From NCBI RefSeq assembly GCF_018336155.1, contig NZ_JAGYHF010000004.1, forward strand, positions 248,001 through 312,000: a stretch of DNA of 64,000 nt, read 5' to 3'. The position numbers and the translations under genes are program-made. The notes below the pieces were generated by a model. It was not told where the DNA came from, searched no databases, and saw only the letters and a program-made list of their open reading frames with translations. Below, in pieces: positions 27,738 to 37,550 of the stretch (positions are counted from its first letter, which is position 1; each line of letters starts with the position of its first letter). Source of the stretch: Pseudomonas rustica. Lineage in GTDB: Bacteria; Pseudomonadota; Gammaproteobacteria; Pseudomonadales; Pseudomonadaceae.

Positions 27738-27812
27738 TATGGCGGCATTCGCGGGCGGAAGCCGGTTATCGGTGATGTTTCATACTCTTAAGAGTTTTTA
27801 ACAATCACACGC

Positions 27813-27895
27813 AAAAGATCGCAGCCTTCGGCAGCTCCTACATTTGGAATGCGTTTCCCCTGTAGGAGCTGCCGAAGGCTGCGATCTTTTGATCT
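27813..27895. repeat. REPIN next to the miaE stop
   Basis: Inverted pair AAAAGATCGCAGCCTTCGGC and GCCGAAGGCTGCGATCTTTT. Its last base touches the miaE stop codon. Confidence 0.9.
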
Positions 27896-28503
27896 CAACG
27901 GTTTACAGGCACACCACTGTGAAAGCGGAATTCTTCATCCGGCGATTCAATCAACTCTTGCTCCGCCGCACGAACCCGCACGATCACTTGCTCAACATCC
28001 TTGGCATCACCGTACTGATAAGCCAGCTTCAGATACCCCTGAAAATGCCGCGCCTCGCTTTTCAGCAAACCGAAATAGAACTTGCCGATTTCCTCATCAA
28101 GATGCGGCACTAGCGCTTCAAAACGCTCGCAACTACGCGCTTCGATAAACGCGCCCACTACCAGCGTATCCACCAGTTTCACCGGTTCATGACTGCGCAC
28201 CACTTTGCGCAGGCTCGACGCGTATCGGCCGGCGTGCAGCTGGCGCAGTTCGATCTTGCGACGTTTCATCAGGCGCATGACCTGTTCGTGGTGCACCAGT
28301 TCTTCCCGGGCCAGACGCGACATCATGTTGATCAGGTCGACGTGGGAATGGTACTTGGCTATCAGGCTCAGCGCGGTGCTGGCGGCCTTGAACTCGCAGT
28401 TCTTGTGGTCGATCAGCAGGGTTTCCTGATCGGCCAGTGCAGCCTGAACCCAAGCGTCGGGAGTGCGACAGCCAAGGAATTCGTGGATTTCGGGAAGGAT
28501 CAT
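27895..28503 (-). CDS. miaE: tRNA 2-methylthio-N6-isopentenyladenosine(37) hydroxylase
   Basis: This 202-residue non-heme diiron oxygenase hydroxylates the isopentenyl side chain of ms2i6A37 in tRNA. The helical-bundle metal ligands appear in EFKAASTALSLIAKYHSH, REELVHHEQ, EARSCERF and EARHFQGY. The ATG at 28503 gives MILPEIHEFLGCRTPDAWVQ, the usual family N-terminus; a GTG at 28512 would add three residues. Monocistronic, with the stop right at a REPIN. Confidence 0.93.
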   Translation of the reverse strand: MILPEIHEFLGCRTPDAWVQAALADQETLLIDHKNCEFKAASTALSLIAKYHSHVDLINMMSRLAREELVHHEQVMRLMKRRKIELRQLHAGRYASSLRKVVRSHEPVKLVDTLVVGAFIEARSCERFEALVPHLDEEIGKFYFGLLKSEARHFQGYLKLAYQYGDAKDVEQVIVRVRAAEQELIESPDEEFRFHSGVPVNR

Positions 28504-28661
28504 GGGGCTCACGGTAAAGGTGTTCGAGCGAAGGGCGCCGATTATACCGGCCTATCCGCAGACCACCAGCGGCTGGCGTTGATATGCATCAAGTCGCGCA
28601 CGTTCTGGCAGCAACTATAGTTGTGCAACGCCGTGCCTTTTCTTTGCTGGAGACTCCGCTC

Positions 28662-29525
28662 ATGCAAGCCATTCGCAGCATTCTGGTGGTCATCGAACCC
28701 GAACATTCGGAAAGCCTGGCGCTCAAGCGCGCCAAGTTGATCGCGGGCGTGACCCAGGCCCATCTGCACCTGCTGGTCTGCGACAAGAAGCACGACCACG
28801 CCGGCATGCTCGGCGTGCTCAAAGCCGCGCTACTGGCGGACGGTTACAGCGCCACCACCGAACAGGCGTGGAACGAGAGCTTGCACGAAACCATCATCGA
28901 TGTGCAGCAGGCCGAGGGCTGCGGACTGGTGATCAAGCAGCATTTCCCGGACAGCTCACTGAAGAAAGCCCTGCTGACTCCGGCGGACTGGAAACTGCTG
29001 CGCCACTGCCCTACCCCGGTGCTGCTGGTGAAAACGTCGACCTCGTGGAAAGACCGAGTAATTCTGGCGGCGGTCGATGTCGGCAATGCCGATGGCGAGC
29101 ACCGGCATTTGCACAATACGATCATTGATCACGGCTACGACATCGCGGCCCTGGCCAAGGCGCATCTGCATGTGATCGCGGCGCATCCATCACCGATGCT
29201 GTCGGCGGCGGATCCGACGTTCCAGCTCAGCGAAACCATCGAAGCGCGCTATCGCGAGCAATGCCGGGCGTTTCAGGCGGAATTTGATATCGATGACGAG
29301 CATCTGCACATCGAAGAAGGCCCGGCGGATGTGTTGATTCCGTTTATGGCGCACAAGCTGCAGGCAGCGGTGACTGTGATTGGCACGGTGGCGCGCACCG
29401 GGTTGTCGGGGGCGCTGATCGGCAATACGGCGGAAGTGGTGCTGGATGAGCTGGAGAGTGATGTGCTGGTGCTCAAACCGCAGGAGGTTGAGGATCATTT
29501 GGTGGAGTTGGCGGTGAAGCATTAA
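28662..29525 (+). CDS. Universal stress protein, tandem domain (UspE-like)
   Basis: The product has 287 residues from the ATG at 28662, preceded by CTGGAGA; the frame is open upstream to 28584 without a good start. It contains two Usp domains of about 140 residues each. The second has a full nucleotide-binding signature, GTVARTGLSGALIGNTAE; the first is degenerate, ending PVLLVKTSTSWKDR. It is probably a cytoplasmic ATP-binding stress protein. Single gene, divergent from miaE. Confidence 0.87.
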   Translation: MQAIRSILVVIEPEHSESLALKRAKLIAGVTQAHLHLLVCDKKHDHAGMLGVLKAALLADGYSATTEQAWNESLHETIIDVQQAEGCGLVIKQHFPDSSLKKALLTPADWKLLRHCPTPVLLVKTSTSWKDRVILAAVDVGNADGEHRHLHNTIIDHGYDIAALAKAHLHVIAAHPSPMLSAADPTFQLSETIEARYREQCRAFQAEFDIDDEHLHIEEGPADVLIPFMAHKLQAAVTVIGTVARTGLSGALIGNTAEVVLDELESDVLVLKPQEVEDHLVELAVKH

Positions 29526-29528
29526 GTG

Positions 29529-29612
29529 CAAAAGATCGCAGCCTTCGGCAGCTCCTACAGGTAGGACGCATTCCCATGTAGGAGCTGCGGCACGCTGCGA
29601 TCTTTTGATCTT
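29529..29612. repeat. REPIN next to the DUF1289 stop
   Basis: Inverted pair AAAAGATCGCAGCCTTCGGC and GCTGCGGCACGCTGCGATCT between two convergent genes. Confidence 0.88.
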
Positions 29613-30082
29613 CAGGCGCCAAAGGCGTCTTTGAGGAATCCGGGGGCGATGTAGCGCTGATAATGCGCTTCCGACAGCAGGAAGAATTCCCGATCAATGG
29701 CATCACGCAATTCCGGCAAATTCCAGTCACGAAACTCCGGCAACAACACCATCCCGTACGCGTCGAGATTAATGATCACCCGCGCCCCCCGGGCAATCAG
29801 CTGATACGCCCAGCAATATTCCGATTGATGCGGCACGAAGCGGATCTTGCGCTGTTCGAGCTGCTCGCGCAGGCGCGCCGAATCGAAAATCTCGACCTTG
29901 CCCGCCATCACTTGTGACAGCAATTGCTCCAGCCGCAACCACACCGCACGTTTTTCCTCCTCGTTGTACCCATTCCAATGGATCACTTCGTGGTGGAAAC
30001 GCTTGCAGCCACGGCACACCAGATCACCGTAAACAGTGGAGCAGAGGCCGACGCAGGGAGTCTTGATGGTCTGATTGGGCAT
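29612..30082 (-). CDS. DUF1289 Fe-S type protein
   Basis: The product has 156 residues from the ATG at 30082 (MPNQTIKTPCVGLCSTVYGD); the frame is open to 30142 but without support. The N-terminal DUF1289 module has four cysteines in the order TPCVGLC then VCRGCKRF and the motif VIHWNGYNEEEKRAVWLRLE. The C-terminal 90 residues are a family extension seen in pseudomonads. Function unknown. Confidence 0.83.
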   Translation of the reverse strand: MPNQTIKTPCVGLCSTVYGDLVCRGCKRFHHEVIHWNGYNEEEKRAVWLRLEQLLSQVMAGKVEIFDSARLREQLEQRKIRFVPHQSEYCWAYQLIARGARVIINLDAYGMVLLPEFRDWNLPELRDAIDREFFLLSEAHYQRYIAPGFLKDAFGA

Positions 30083-30492
30083 AAAGTAGGCAAAGGCACT
30101 GAAACGCGGAACAGGTCGGCATGTTAGCCCTTTGTCTAACATTCATCACCCCTCAAAGTTCAGGGGTGAACTTACCTTTAAATTTTTTTTGCCGTAGAAT
30201 CAGCCAGCCTTTTAAGGCGCCAATGTCCGTTAGAAGCTGTTTTCAAAGCGTCACGAGCACAGTCGTTCCTTCAGAGCGGTGTTGGCGAAGGGTTTTTCCA
30301 GCGGGGAAAAGCCCAACGCCAACCCTCATCAGCTCCCCGTTCTGCAGGCGTAAAACTTTGAAAGCAGCTTCTGTAAGGAATGGTCGGTAATTCTGGCTAA
30401 GTGGCCCACAACGCCACGCAGCGCATGAGTACGGCCATTTCGGGATGAGCGTCCCGGACACCCATTTGGGACCACTGATGAGGGTAATAACT
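30083..30492. other. acnB upstream region, about 410 bp
   Basis: No gene is visible. ACCCCT-CAAAGTTC-AGGGGT is a short hairpin near 30149-30168. A run of eight T residues and several GC-rich inverted segments follow, and the acnB ribosome site AGGGT lies at the end. It probably holds the acnB promoter and a long leader. I could not assign promoter boxes with confidence. Confidence 0.4.
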
Positions 30493-33102
30493 GTGCTTGA
30501 AGCCTACCGCAAACATATCGAAGAGCGTGCAGCCCTGGGTATCGTTCCCCAGCCGCTTAACGCCGAACAAACAGCAGGCCTGGTCGAGCTGCTGAAAAAC
30601 CCTCCGGCTGGCGAAGAAGAATTCCTCGTTGACCTGATCACCAATCGCATTCCACCAGGCGTGGACGAAGCGGCCTATGTAAAAGCCGGCTTCCTGTCTG
30701 CACTGGCCAAGGGCGAAGTTTCCTCCCCTCTGCTGGACAAAAAACGCGCTGTAGAACTGCTCGGCACCATGCAGGGCGGCTACAACATCGTGACCCTGGT
30801 TGAGCTGCTGGACGACGCCGAACTGGCGCCTGTCGCTGCCGCGCAACTCAAGCACACCCTGCTGATGTTCGATGCGTTCCACGACGTCGCGGAAAAAGCC
30901 AAGAACGGCAACGTTCACGCTAAAGCCGTGCTGCAATCCTGGGCTGACGGCGAGTGGTTCAAAAACCGCCCGACTCTGGCCGACAAGATCAGCCTGCGCG
31001 TGTTCAAGGTTACCGGCGAAACCAACACCGACGACCTCTCCCCTGCTCCAGATGCCTGGTCGCGTCCAGACATCCCGCTGCATGCCCTGGCCATGCTGAA
31101 AATGGCCCGCGACGGCATCGTTCCTGATCAGCAGGGCGCCATCGGCCCGATGAAGCAGATCGAAGAAATGCGCGGTCAAGGCTTCCCGATCGCCTACGTC
31201 GGTGACGTGGTCGGTACTGGCTCTTCGCGTAAATCCGCTACCAACTCGGTACTGTGGTTCTTCGGCGACGACGTTCCTTACGTGCCGAACAAGCGCGCTG
31301 GCGGTTTCTGCTTCGGCAGCAAAATCGCTCCGATCTTCTACAACACCATGGAAGATGCCGGCGCACTGCCAATCGAGTTCGACGTTTCCAACATGAACAT
31401 GGGCGACGTGATCGACCTGTACCCGCATGCTGGCAAAGTTTGCAAACACGGCACCGACGAAGTCCTGACCACCTTCGAAATGAAGACCCCGGTACTGTTG
31501 GACGAAGTCCGTGCTGGCGGCCGTATTCCGCTGATCATCGGCCGTGGCCTGACCGAGAAGGCTCGCGCCGAACTGGGTCTGCCTGCGTTCGACCTGTTCA
31601 AGAAGCCTGACGCACCGATCGAAAGCACCAAGGGTTACACCCTGGCGCAGAAAATGGTCGGCAAGGCGTGCGGTCTGGCAGAAGGCAAAGGCATCCGTCC
31701 TGGCACCTACTGCGAACCGAAAATGACCACCGTGGGTTCTCAGGACACCACCGGTCCAATGACCCGTGACGAACTGAAAGACCTGGCGTGCCTGGGCTTC
31801 TCGGCTGACCTGGTGATGCAGTCCTTCTGCCACACCGCGGCGTATCCAAAGCCGATCGACGTGACCACCCACCACACCCTGCCTGACTTCATCATGACCC
31901 GCGGCGGCGTTTCCCTGCGTCCGGGCGACGGCATCATCCACTCGTGGCTGAACCGCATGCTGCTACCAGACACCGTCGGTACCGGTGGTGACTCGCACAC
32001 CCGTTTCCCGATGGGCATTTCGTTCCCGGCCGGTTCCGGTCTGGTTGCGTTTGCTGCGGCCACCGGCGTTATGCCGCTGGACATGCCGGAATCGATCCTG
32101 GTGCGTTTCAAAGGCAAAATGAAACCTGGCATCACCCTGCGTGACCTGGTTCATGCGATTCCTTACTTCGCTATCCAGAACGGTCTGCTGACCGTCGAGA
32201 AGAAAGGCAAGAAAAACGCCTTCTCCGGCCGCATCCTGGAAATCGAAGGTCTGGAAGGTCTGACCCTCGAGCAAGCGTTCGAACTGTCCGACGCCTCGGC
32301 CGAACGTTCGGCTGCCGGTTGCACCATCAAGCTGTCGAAAGAGTCGATCACCGAGTACCTGAACTCCAACATCACCCTGCTGCGCTGGATGATCGGCGAA
32401 GGTTACGGCGATGCTCGTACTCTGGAACGTCGCGCTCAAGCGATGGAAGCCTGGGTTGCCAATCCGGAACTGATGGAAGCCGATGCCGACGCCGAATACG
32501 CCGAAATCATCGAAATCGATCTGGCCGACATCAGCGAGCCTGTACTGTGCGCGCCGAACGACCCGGACGACGCCCGTCTGCTGTCCAGCGTTGCTGGCGA
32601 GAAGATCGACGAAGTGTTCATCGGTTCGTGCATGACCAACATCGGTCACTTCCGTGCTGCCGGTAAACTGCTGGATCAGGTCAAGGGTCAGCTGCCAACC
32701 CGTCTGTGGCTGTCGCCGCCGACCAAAATGGACGCTCACCAACTGACCGAAGAAGGCTACTACGGCATCTACGGCAAGGCCGGCGCACGTATGGAAATGC
32801 CAGGCTGCTCGCTGTGCATGGGTAACCAGGCACGTGTAGAGCCGAATGCGACTGTTGTATCGACTTCGACCCGTAACTTCCCGAACCGTCTGGGCGACGG
32901 CGCGAACGTCTACCTGGCTTCGGCCGAGCTGGCGTCCGTGGCTTCGATCCTGGGTCGCCTGCCGACCGTCGAGGAGTACATGGAATACGCTGGCAAGATC
33001 GACAGCATGGCGGCCGATATCTACCGCTACCTGTCTTTCGACCAGATCGCCGAGTTCCGTGAAGCTGCTGCGAACGCCAACATCCCGGTCGTTCAAGCCT
33101 AA
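30493..33102 (+). CDS. acnB: Aconitate hydratase B (bifunctional with 2-methylisocitrate dehydratase)
   Basis: The product has 869 residues from a GTG at 30493 with AGGGT 7 bases upstream; this gives the standard N-terminus [20 protein letters not shown]. It is a TCA-cycle [4Fe-4S] enzyme of the AcnB type with an N-terminal HEAT-like domain, a swivel domain next and the cluster cysteines in the C-terminal half ([12 protein letters not shown] and [11 protein letters not shown]). A frame extending to 30445 is rejected on length. Single gene with its own terminator. Confidence 0.96.
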   Translation: MLEAYRKHIEERAALGIVPQPLNAEQTAGLVELLKNPPAGEEEFLVDLITNRIPPGVDEAAYVKAGFLSALAKGEVSSPLLDKKRAVELLGTMQGGYNIVTLVELLDDAELAPVAAAQLKHTLLMFDAFHDVAEKAKNGNVHAKAVLQSWADGEWFKNRPTLADKISLRVFKVTGETNTDDLSPAPDAWSRPDIPLHALAMLKMARDGIVPDQQGAIGPMKQIEEMRGQGFPIAYVGDVVGTGSSRKSATNSVLWFFGDDVPYVPNKRAGGFCFGSKIAPIFYNTMEDAGALPIEFDVSNMNMGDVIDLYPHAGKVCKHGTDEVLTTFEMKTPVLLDEVRAGGRIPLIIGRGLTEKARAELGLPAFDLFKKPDAPIESTKGYTLAQKMVGKACGLAEGKGIRPGTYCEPKMTTVGSQDTTGPMTRDELKDLACLGFSADLVMQSFCHTAAYPKPIDVTTHHTLPDFIMTRGGVSLRPGDGIIHSWLNRMLLPDTVGTGGDSHTRFPMGISFPAGSGLVAFAAATGVMPLDMPESILVRFKGKMKPGITLRDLVHAIPYFAIQNGLLTVEKKGKKNAFSGRILEIEGLEGLTLEQAFELSDASAERSAAGCTIKLSKESITEYLNSNITLLRWMIGEGYGDARTLERRAQAMEAWVANPELMEADADAEYAEIIEIDLADISEPVLCAPNDPDDARLLSSVAGEKIDEVFIGSCMTNIGHFRAAGKLLDQVKGQLPTRLWLSPPTKMDAHQLTEEGYYGIYGKAGARMEMPGCSLCMGNQARVEPNATVVSTSTRNFPNRLGDGANVYLASAELASVASILGRLPTVEEYMEYAGKIDSMAADIYRYLSFDQIAEFREAAANANIPVVQA

Positions 33103-33120
33103 CGTTACAACGCAATAAAA

Positions 33121-33156
33121 AACGCCGCCTATCGTGAGATGAGCGGCGTTTTTTTA
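33121..33156 (+). terminator. acnB rho-independent terminator
   Basis: AACGCCGC and GCGGCGTT arms around a 14-base loop, followed by seven T residues, 18 bp after acnB. Confidence 0.9.
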
Positions 33157-33179
33157 TGCCCGCCACCACAACCCATCCC

Positions 33180-33271
33180 TGTGGGAGCTGAGCTTGCTCG
33201 CGAAAGCGGTTGGTCACTCAACAACGGTGTTGGCTGATACACCGCCTTCGCGAGCAAGCTCGGCTCCTACA
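33180..33271. repeat. REPIN (GGAGCTGAGCTTGCTCGCGA type)
   Basis: Inverted pair GTGGGAGCTGAGCTTGCTCG and CGAGCAAGCTCGGCTCCTAC between convergent acnB and the permease gene. Confidence 0.9.
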
Positions 33272-33299
33272 GAAACCGGTGGCAAGCCAGGCACTGGCG

Positions 33300-33335
33300 A
33301 AAAAAAACCGCTGTGCCTGGGCAGGCACAGCGGTT
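33300..33335 (-). terminator. Rho-independent terminator of the HAAAP permease gene
   Basis: A perfect 14-bp stem, AACCGCTGTGCCTG with CAGGCACAGCGGTT and a 2-base loop. On the minus strand it is followed by seven T residues, 20 bp after the permease stop. Confidence 0.92.
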
Positions 33336-33354
33336 CTTTTCGATTGAATCCGCG

Positions 33355-34635
33355 CTACATCGTCAGCTTGTAAACCAATGCCGAAATCGCCACCAGACCT
33401 ACCGCCGTGACAAACACGTTCGACGCCTGACCACGATAGCGCGCCATCGCCGGTACTTTGCGAATCGCGTACATCGGCATCAGGAACAGAATCGCCGCGA
33501 TCACCGGGCCGCCAACGGTTTCGATCATGCCGAGAATGCTTGGGTTCAGCGTTGCGATGATCCAGCAGATCACCAGCATGAACGCCGCCACGATGCGATC
33601 CAGTGCCTTGGCGCCCGGACGTTTGCCGCTTTTCACGATCAAGCCTTTCAGGCCTTCGCTGGCACCGATGTAGTGACCGAGGAACGACTTCGAGATCGCC
33701 ACAAACGCAATCAACGGCGCGGCAAACTCAATAGTCGGATTGTTGAAGTGGTTGGCCAGGTACGACAGGATCGACAGGTTCTGTTCCTTGGCCTCCGCCA
33801 ATTGCTCCGGCGACAGCGTCAGCACGCAACTGAAGACGAAGAACAGCACCATCAGCACCATCAACGCATGGGCGCGGAACAGGATCTGCGAGCTGCGCTC
33901 ATCGGCATGCACGCCATACTGACGCTTCTGATCCACCGCAAACGCCGAAATGATCGGCGAGTGGTTGAACGAGAACACCATCACCGGAATCGCCAGCCAC
34001 AGCGTGTGCAGCAGCGCCGACGCTGGCGGCACCTGCGAAACAGTGGTGAGGATGCCGCCGTTCCAGTGCGGAATCAGGTACACCCCCAGAAACAGCAACG
34101 CGACGATAAACGGATAGACCATCAGGCTCATTGCCTTGACGATGGCGTCCTGGCCGCAACGCACCACTGCCAGCAAACCAAGAATCAGCACGAACGACAG
34201 CAGCGCACGCGGCGGCGGCGTGATGTGCAATTGATGTTCAAGGAAACTGGCGACCGTATTGGTCAGGCCCACGCTGTAGATCAGCAGAATCGGGAAGATC
34301 GCAAAGAAGTACAGCAGCGTGATCAGCGCACCAGCCTTAATGCCGAAATGCTGCTCGACCACTTCAGTGATGTCAGCGCCTTCGCGACCGGACAGCACAA
34401 AACGGGTCAGACCACGGTGTGCGTAGAACGTCATCGGGAACGCCAACAGCGCAAGCACCACCAGCGGCCAGAAGCCACCCAAGCCTGCGTTGATCGGCAA
34501 ATACAGGGTACCGGCGCCAATGGCCGTCCCGAACAACCCCAACATCCAGGTGGTGTCCTGGCGATTCCAGCTCGAAAGTTCAGCGGGTGCTGCTGCATCA
34601 AAGCGCTCTTCGACGCTATTGGCCTGATCATTCAT
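33355..34635 (-). CDS. Hydroxy/aromatic amino acid permease (HAAAP family, SdaC-like)
   Basis: The product has 426 residues from the ATG at 34635 (MNDQANSVEERFDAA) with GGAG about 10 bases upstream. It has eleven or so transmembrane helices, starting TTWMLGLFGTAIGAGTLYLP, the HAAAP signature. The nearest characterised type is the serine/proton symporter SdaC, but tryptophan- or threonine-type substrates are possible. It is a single gene with its own strong terminator. Confidence 0.85.
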   Translation of the reverse strand: MNDQANSVEERFDAAAPAELSSWNRQDTTWMLGLFGTAIGAGTLYLPINAGLGGFWPLVVLALLAFPMTFYAHRGLTRFVLSGREGADITEVVEQHFGIKAGALITLLYFFAIFPILLIYSVGLTNTVASFLEHQLHITPPPRALLSFVLILGLLAVVRCGQDAIVKAMSLMVYPFIVALLFLGVYLIPHWNGGILTTVSQVPPASALLHTLWLAIPVMVFSFNHSPIISAFAVDQKRQYGVHADERSSQILFRAHALMVLMVLFFVFSCVLTLSPEQLAEAKEQNLSILSYLANHFNNPTIEFAAPLIAFVAISKSFLGHYIGASEGLKGLIVKSGKRPGAKALDRIVAAFMLVICWIIATLNPSILGMIETVGGPVIAAILFLMPMYAIRKVPAMARYRGQASNVFVTAVGLVAISALVYKLTM

Positions 34636-34885
34636 CCGGTCGGATCTCCGCATTCCGGTCACTTGCCACTCGGTCAGGACGCGTCGGAAAAAACCGACAG
34701 ACATGCTCCGGCCGAAACAGGGGCGCGATTCTCCGCGATAAATGAGCAGAAGCAAAGACTTAGCTGAGGAATGGTTGTGCGGAGCAGATCAGCGTGGTGT
34801 CGTTTTTGAGAAAATGGCTGTCGTCAACGAGCACGCAATCTGTCGTTTTTCGGCAAGTTATCGCATCGGGCATGAGGGATAAACC

Positions 34886-35059
34886 TCATCCGACTAATCG
34901 ACCCAACATGAAACCCATTGCCATGCAAAACAGACCGAAAGCCAGCATCGCCCAGACAGGTAACATGTCGCCTTTGTTTTTGATGCGCACTCTCTCAGCC
35001 CATTCATCGTGCTCTCGCTCGAGTTCTTCCATTCTGGCTTTTAGGTCATAGGTGCTCAT
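34886..35059 (-). CDS. Tiny coiled-coil plus transmembrane protein, 57 residues
   Basis: A short gene with ATG at 35059 and stop at 34886. The N-terminal 30 residues (MSTYDLKARMEELEREHDEW onward) form a charged amphipathic helix. The C-terminal half is one hydrophobic segment, LPVWAMLAFGLFCMAMGFML, ending GRLVG. It lies 36 bp downstream of a second small gene with the same plan. No family recognised. Confidence 0.62.
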   Translation of the reverse strand: MSTYDLKARMEELEREHDEWAERVRIKNKGDMLPVWAMLAFGLFCMAMGFMLGRLVG

Positions 35060-35095
35060 TTTTGATTGTCCTTTTGGGTTAGAAGGTTCAAGTAC

Positions 35096-35290
35096 TTAAG
35101 ACTTGAAAAAGAAGCCTGCTACGGCAGTGATTGCGGTCACCAGCCCCCCTAATATTGCGAGCGGATATAAATTCGCCTCCCTGCTCAGTTTTTTTTCCTC
35201 CGTCAAAAGCTTTTGACGTTCGGCTACGAGTTTGCGTGTCTCATTCAGGAGCCTTTCGAGTTCCAGGTTTTCCCGATTATTTTGAAGCAT
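35096..35290 (-). CDS. Small coiled-coil plus transmembrane protein, 64 residues
   Basis: From the ATG at 35290 (AAGGAAGG just upstream) it encodes MLQNNRENLELERLLNETRK and on to a strongly heptad-like helix rich in Leu, Glu, Arg and Lys up to residue 45. One transmembrane helix follows (LYPLAILGGLVTAITAVAGF) and a FFKS end. A longer frame reaches 35338. With the next small gene it forms a two-gene set. The plan resembles small phage lysis or membrane-anchor proteins but no phage genes are near. Function unknown. Confidence 0.65.
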   Translation of the reverse strand: MLQNNRENLELERLLNETRKLVAERQKLLTEEKKLSREANLYPLAILGGLVTAITAVAGFFFKS

Positions 35291-35469
35291 TCGCCTTCCT
35301 TGGCTATTGGCAACCACTGTCCAGGCTGCCTTGCACACACATCATTCCTCGTTCATCCTCTACCGAATAGCAGACGGATCTGTTGGGTGCGTAGGCAAAA
35401 TCCTCGAGTTACGTAGGCAGCCTCATACAGAGACAGCGGCGAGACTTATCACCTCGCCGCCGGGCTGGA

Positions 35470-35835
35470 TCAATCGACCGGTACCAAATTATCGAGCACC
35501 TGATTAACAGCCAACTCACCCAACATCACAACCTGCGCAATGCCCAACAACGTTCTGCGATGCGTGCCTTCCAGCATCCCCGCCAAGTCGTTGATCATTA
35601 CGCAAGCCGAACCGAGGCTCTCACTGGCGTCGGCCAATAGAGGTTCGTTCGCACTGGCCGGGTTGACCATGAACAAACGGTTGGACACATACGGTGCGGC
35701 CATGATTTCGGCAGTGGGAGGGCCGAGGTAGTGGTCGAGGGCGCGCTCGGCGGCTTCGTGGAATTTCTTGGATTGGGAGGATTCGTAGGGCGATGCCGGA
35801 TCGGTGGCCGGCGGGTTTGGCGTTACCTTGAACAT
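35470..35835 (-). CDS. DUF6124 family protein
   Basis: The 121-residue product begins MFKVTPNPPATDPASPYESS, the hallmark N-terminus of this Pseudomonas-specific family, and continues FHEAAERALDHYLGPPT. It is soluble with a helical C-terminal half. Function unknown. Single gene. Confidence 0.8.
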   Translation of the reverse strand: MFKVTPNPPATDPASPYESSQSKKFHEAAERALDHYLGPPTAEIMAAPYVSNRLFMVNPASANEPLLADASESLGSACVMINDLAGMLEGTHRRTLLGIAQVVMLGELAVNQVLDNLVPVD

Positions 35836-36435
35836 AAATGCTTACCTCGTAATAAGGCTGCATCCATTCCACCGCTAAGCAAAAGGGAGGCAGCTGTGCG
35901 CAAGTTAGCGGTCCGGTAAGCATTCACAACCCGGCGCATCCGAAGATGCCATGCGCACAGCCACCATCGAGCGCAGGCGAAAGCCTGACTTGATAGGACT
36001 TGTACAACCGTGGATGCATACCGAGCCGCTAAGCCCGATCACTGGAAATCAGTGACCCGATCAACGTTACCGACCCACCCCAAGGCGCACAAGCCGGCGG
36101 ATTCTGTCTTAGGCGTAGGCAACGACGCAACGATTTGTGGGCAATCGTACGTAACTTCAGGTGTCTATAAACACGAATTACCGAGTTATGTTTATTGGCT
36201 GACAACAGTAGGCGAAATGTCCGACAGATTGTGGCGCGAGCACCGTGCAAGAGGCAGGCTTTTGTGTTGGTCATACCGACCTCTTCGCGAGCAAGCCCGC
36301 TCCCACAGGTAGAATGCGATCCATTGTGGGAGCGGGCTTGCTCGCGAAGGCGTCGGATCGGCGAGCGAAATACTTTCAATCCCCACCATTTCATCTAGCG
36401 TGAGAAAGGCCCCACTACTCCCTCGGAGCCTACCC
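35836..36435. other. 600-bp region without a recognised gene
   Basis: I see no convincing coding sequence. A small hairpin (TCACTG-GAAAT-CAGTGA) lies near 36041-36057, and a REPIN occupies 36283-36349. The rest is upstream sequence of the two flanking genes. Confidence 0.5.
36283..36349. repeat. REPIN (GGGAGCGGGCTTGCTCGCGA type)
   Basis: Inverted TTCGCGAGCAAGCCCGCTCC and GGAGCGGGCTTGCTCGCGAA about 67 bp end to end. Confidence 0.9.
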
Positions 36436-36819
36436 ATGCCATTAGTCCGCGTCGAAATCAAAAAACACCCCGATCCGACCTTTGCCAAACGCATCGGCGA
36501 GCAGATTTACAGCGCCATGCGCAGCGCCATCAGCGTCCCGGATCATGACAACTTCCAGATCCTCAACGAGCACGACGCCAATCACTTTATCTTTGACCCC
36601 GAGTACCTCGGCATCCAGCGTTCCGAGCAACTGGTGATCATCCAGATCACGCTCAACGAAGGCCGAACGCTGGAGCAGAAAAAAGCGCTGTACCAAACCA
36701 TCGCGCAGAACCTCAACACGCACCTGTCGATTCGCCTCGAAGACGTGTTCATCAATCTGGTGGAAGTGAAAAAAGAGAACTGGTCGTTCGGCAACGGCAT
36801 CGCTCAATACGCCAATTGA
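36436..36819 (+). CDS. Tautomerase-superfamily protein
   Basis: The 127-residue product begins MPLVRVEIKK, so Pro2 (Pro1 after Met removal) can be the catalytic base of the tautomerase/MIF fold. It is about twice the length of 4-oxalocrotonate tautomerase, like the fused-domain members. The ATG at 36436 has CGGAG 8 bases upstream; the open frame extends to 36400. Substrate unknown. Confidence 0.82.
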   Translation: MPLVRVEIKKHPDPTFAKRIGEQIYSAMRSAISVPDHDNFQILNEHDANHFIFDPEYLGIQRSEQLVIIQITLNEGRTLEQKKALYQTIAQNLNTHLSIRLEDVFINLVEVKKENWSFGNGIAQYAN

Positions 36820-36872
36820 CAGGCGCGCAACCCGCACAGCATGATCAGTCCCATGAACCTTTGCGCGCTGCA

Positions 36873-36926
36873 CCTCACCCGTACCACCACGACCGCCATC
36901 GGCGGGTCGTGGTGGTACGGGTGAGG
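36873..36926. repeat. Perfect 22-bp stem hairpin
   Basis: The arms at 36873-36894 and 36905-36926 (starting CCTCACCCGTACCACCACGA) are perfectly complementary with a 10-base loop. There is no T-run after it. It lies between the tautomerase gene and a separate true terminator. Confidence 0.85.
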
Positions 36927-36947
36927 TAACCCCAGCGCAGCAAACCC

Positions 36948-36984
36948 AAGGCCCCGCCAGCAATGGACGGGGCCTTGTTGTTTC
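36948..36984 (+). terminator. Rho-independent terminator
   Basis: AAGGCCCCG and CGGGGCCTT arms with an 11-base loop, followed by the T-rich GTTGTTTCT. Ends just before the ribosome site of the next gene. Confidence 0.8.
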
Positions 36985-37025
36985 TCCCGTCCGTGCGGCA
37001 TTTGTAGCACTCAAGGAGAGACATC

Positions 37026-37550
37026 ATGTCTGCAGCACTGTTGATCATCGATATGCAGGTCGGTCTGTTTCATGGCCCGGAACAACCTCATCACGGCGAG
37101 CAAATTCTCGCCAACATCCAGCACCTTATCGCCAAGGCGAGACAACAGCAGGTGCCGATCTTTGCGGTACGCCACACCGGCCCCCAAGGTTCGCCGATTG
37201 CCGCTGGCAGTCCGTTCTGGCAATTGCTGCCCGAGCTTGAGCTCAACGCTGAAACCGCAACCCTCTTTAACAAGTCCAGACCCAACGCCTTCCACGACAC
37301 TGGCTTGGCGCAGCAACTGCAATCCAGAAAAATCGAGAATCTCTACCTCGTCGGCATGAAGACTCAATTCTGCATCGACAGCACTTGCCGCGCCGCTGCC
37401 GACCTAGGCCTCAAACCCGTGTTGATCGCCGACGCCCACACTTGCATGGACACTCCTGCCCTATCAGCGCAGGCGATTATCGATCACCACAACGCCACCC
37501 TCGGTGGCGCCTTCGCCCGGGTAATAAACAGCGCCGACGTAAGCTTCTGA
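37026..37550 (+). CDS. Cysteine hydrolase, isochorismatase family
   Basis: This 174-residue alpha/beta hydrolase of the isochorismatase/nicotinamidase superfamily shows the catalytic triad: Asp9 in LLIIDMQVG, Lys in LFNKSRPNAF and Cys about residue 115 in GMKTQFCIDSTCRAAADLG. The usual cis-peptide region precedes the Cys. CAAGGAGAG lies upstream of the ATG. It acts on an amide or ester of unknown identity. Single gene. Confidence 0.87.
   Translation: MSAALLIIDMQVGLFHGPEQPHHGEQILANIQHLIAKARQQQVPIFAVRHTGPQGSPIAAGSPFWQLLPELELNAETATLFNKSRPNAFHDTGLAQQLQSRKIENLYLVGMKTQFCIDSTCRAAADLGLKPVLIADAHTCMDTPALSAQAIIDHHNATLGGAFARVINSADVSF

Noticed and set aside
30397..31941. 514-codon minus-strand open frame
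   Set aside because: It is the shadow of acnB, whose product is unmistakable.
34794..35051. 85-codon plus-strand frame (MVSFLRKWLSS onward)
   Set aside because: It is antisense to the better supported 57-residue membrane protein gene and lacks a ribosome site.
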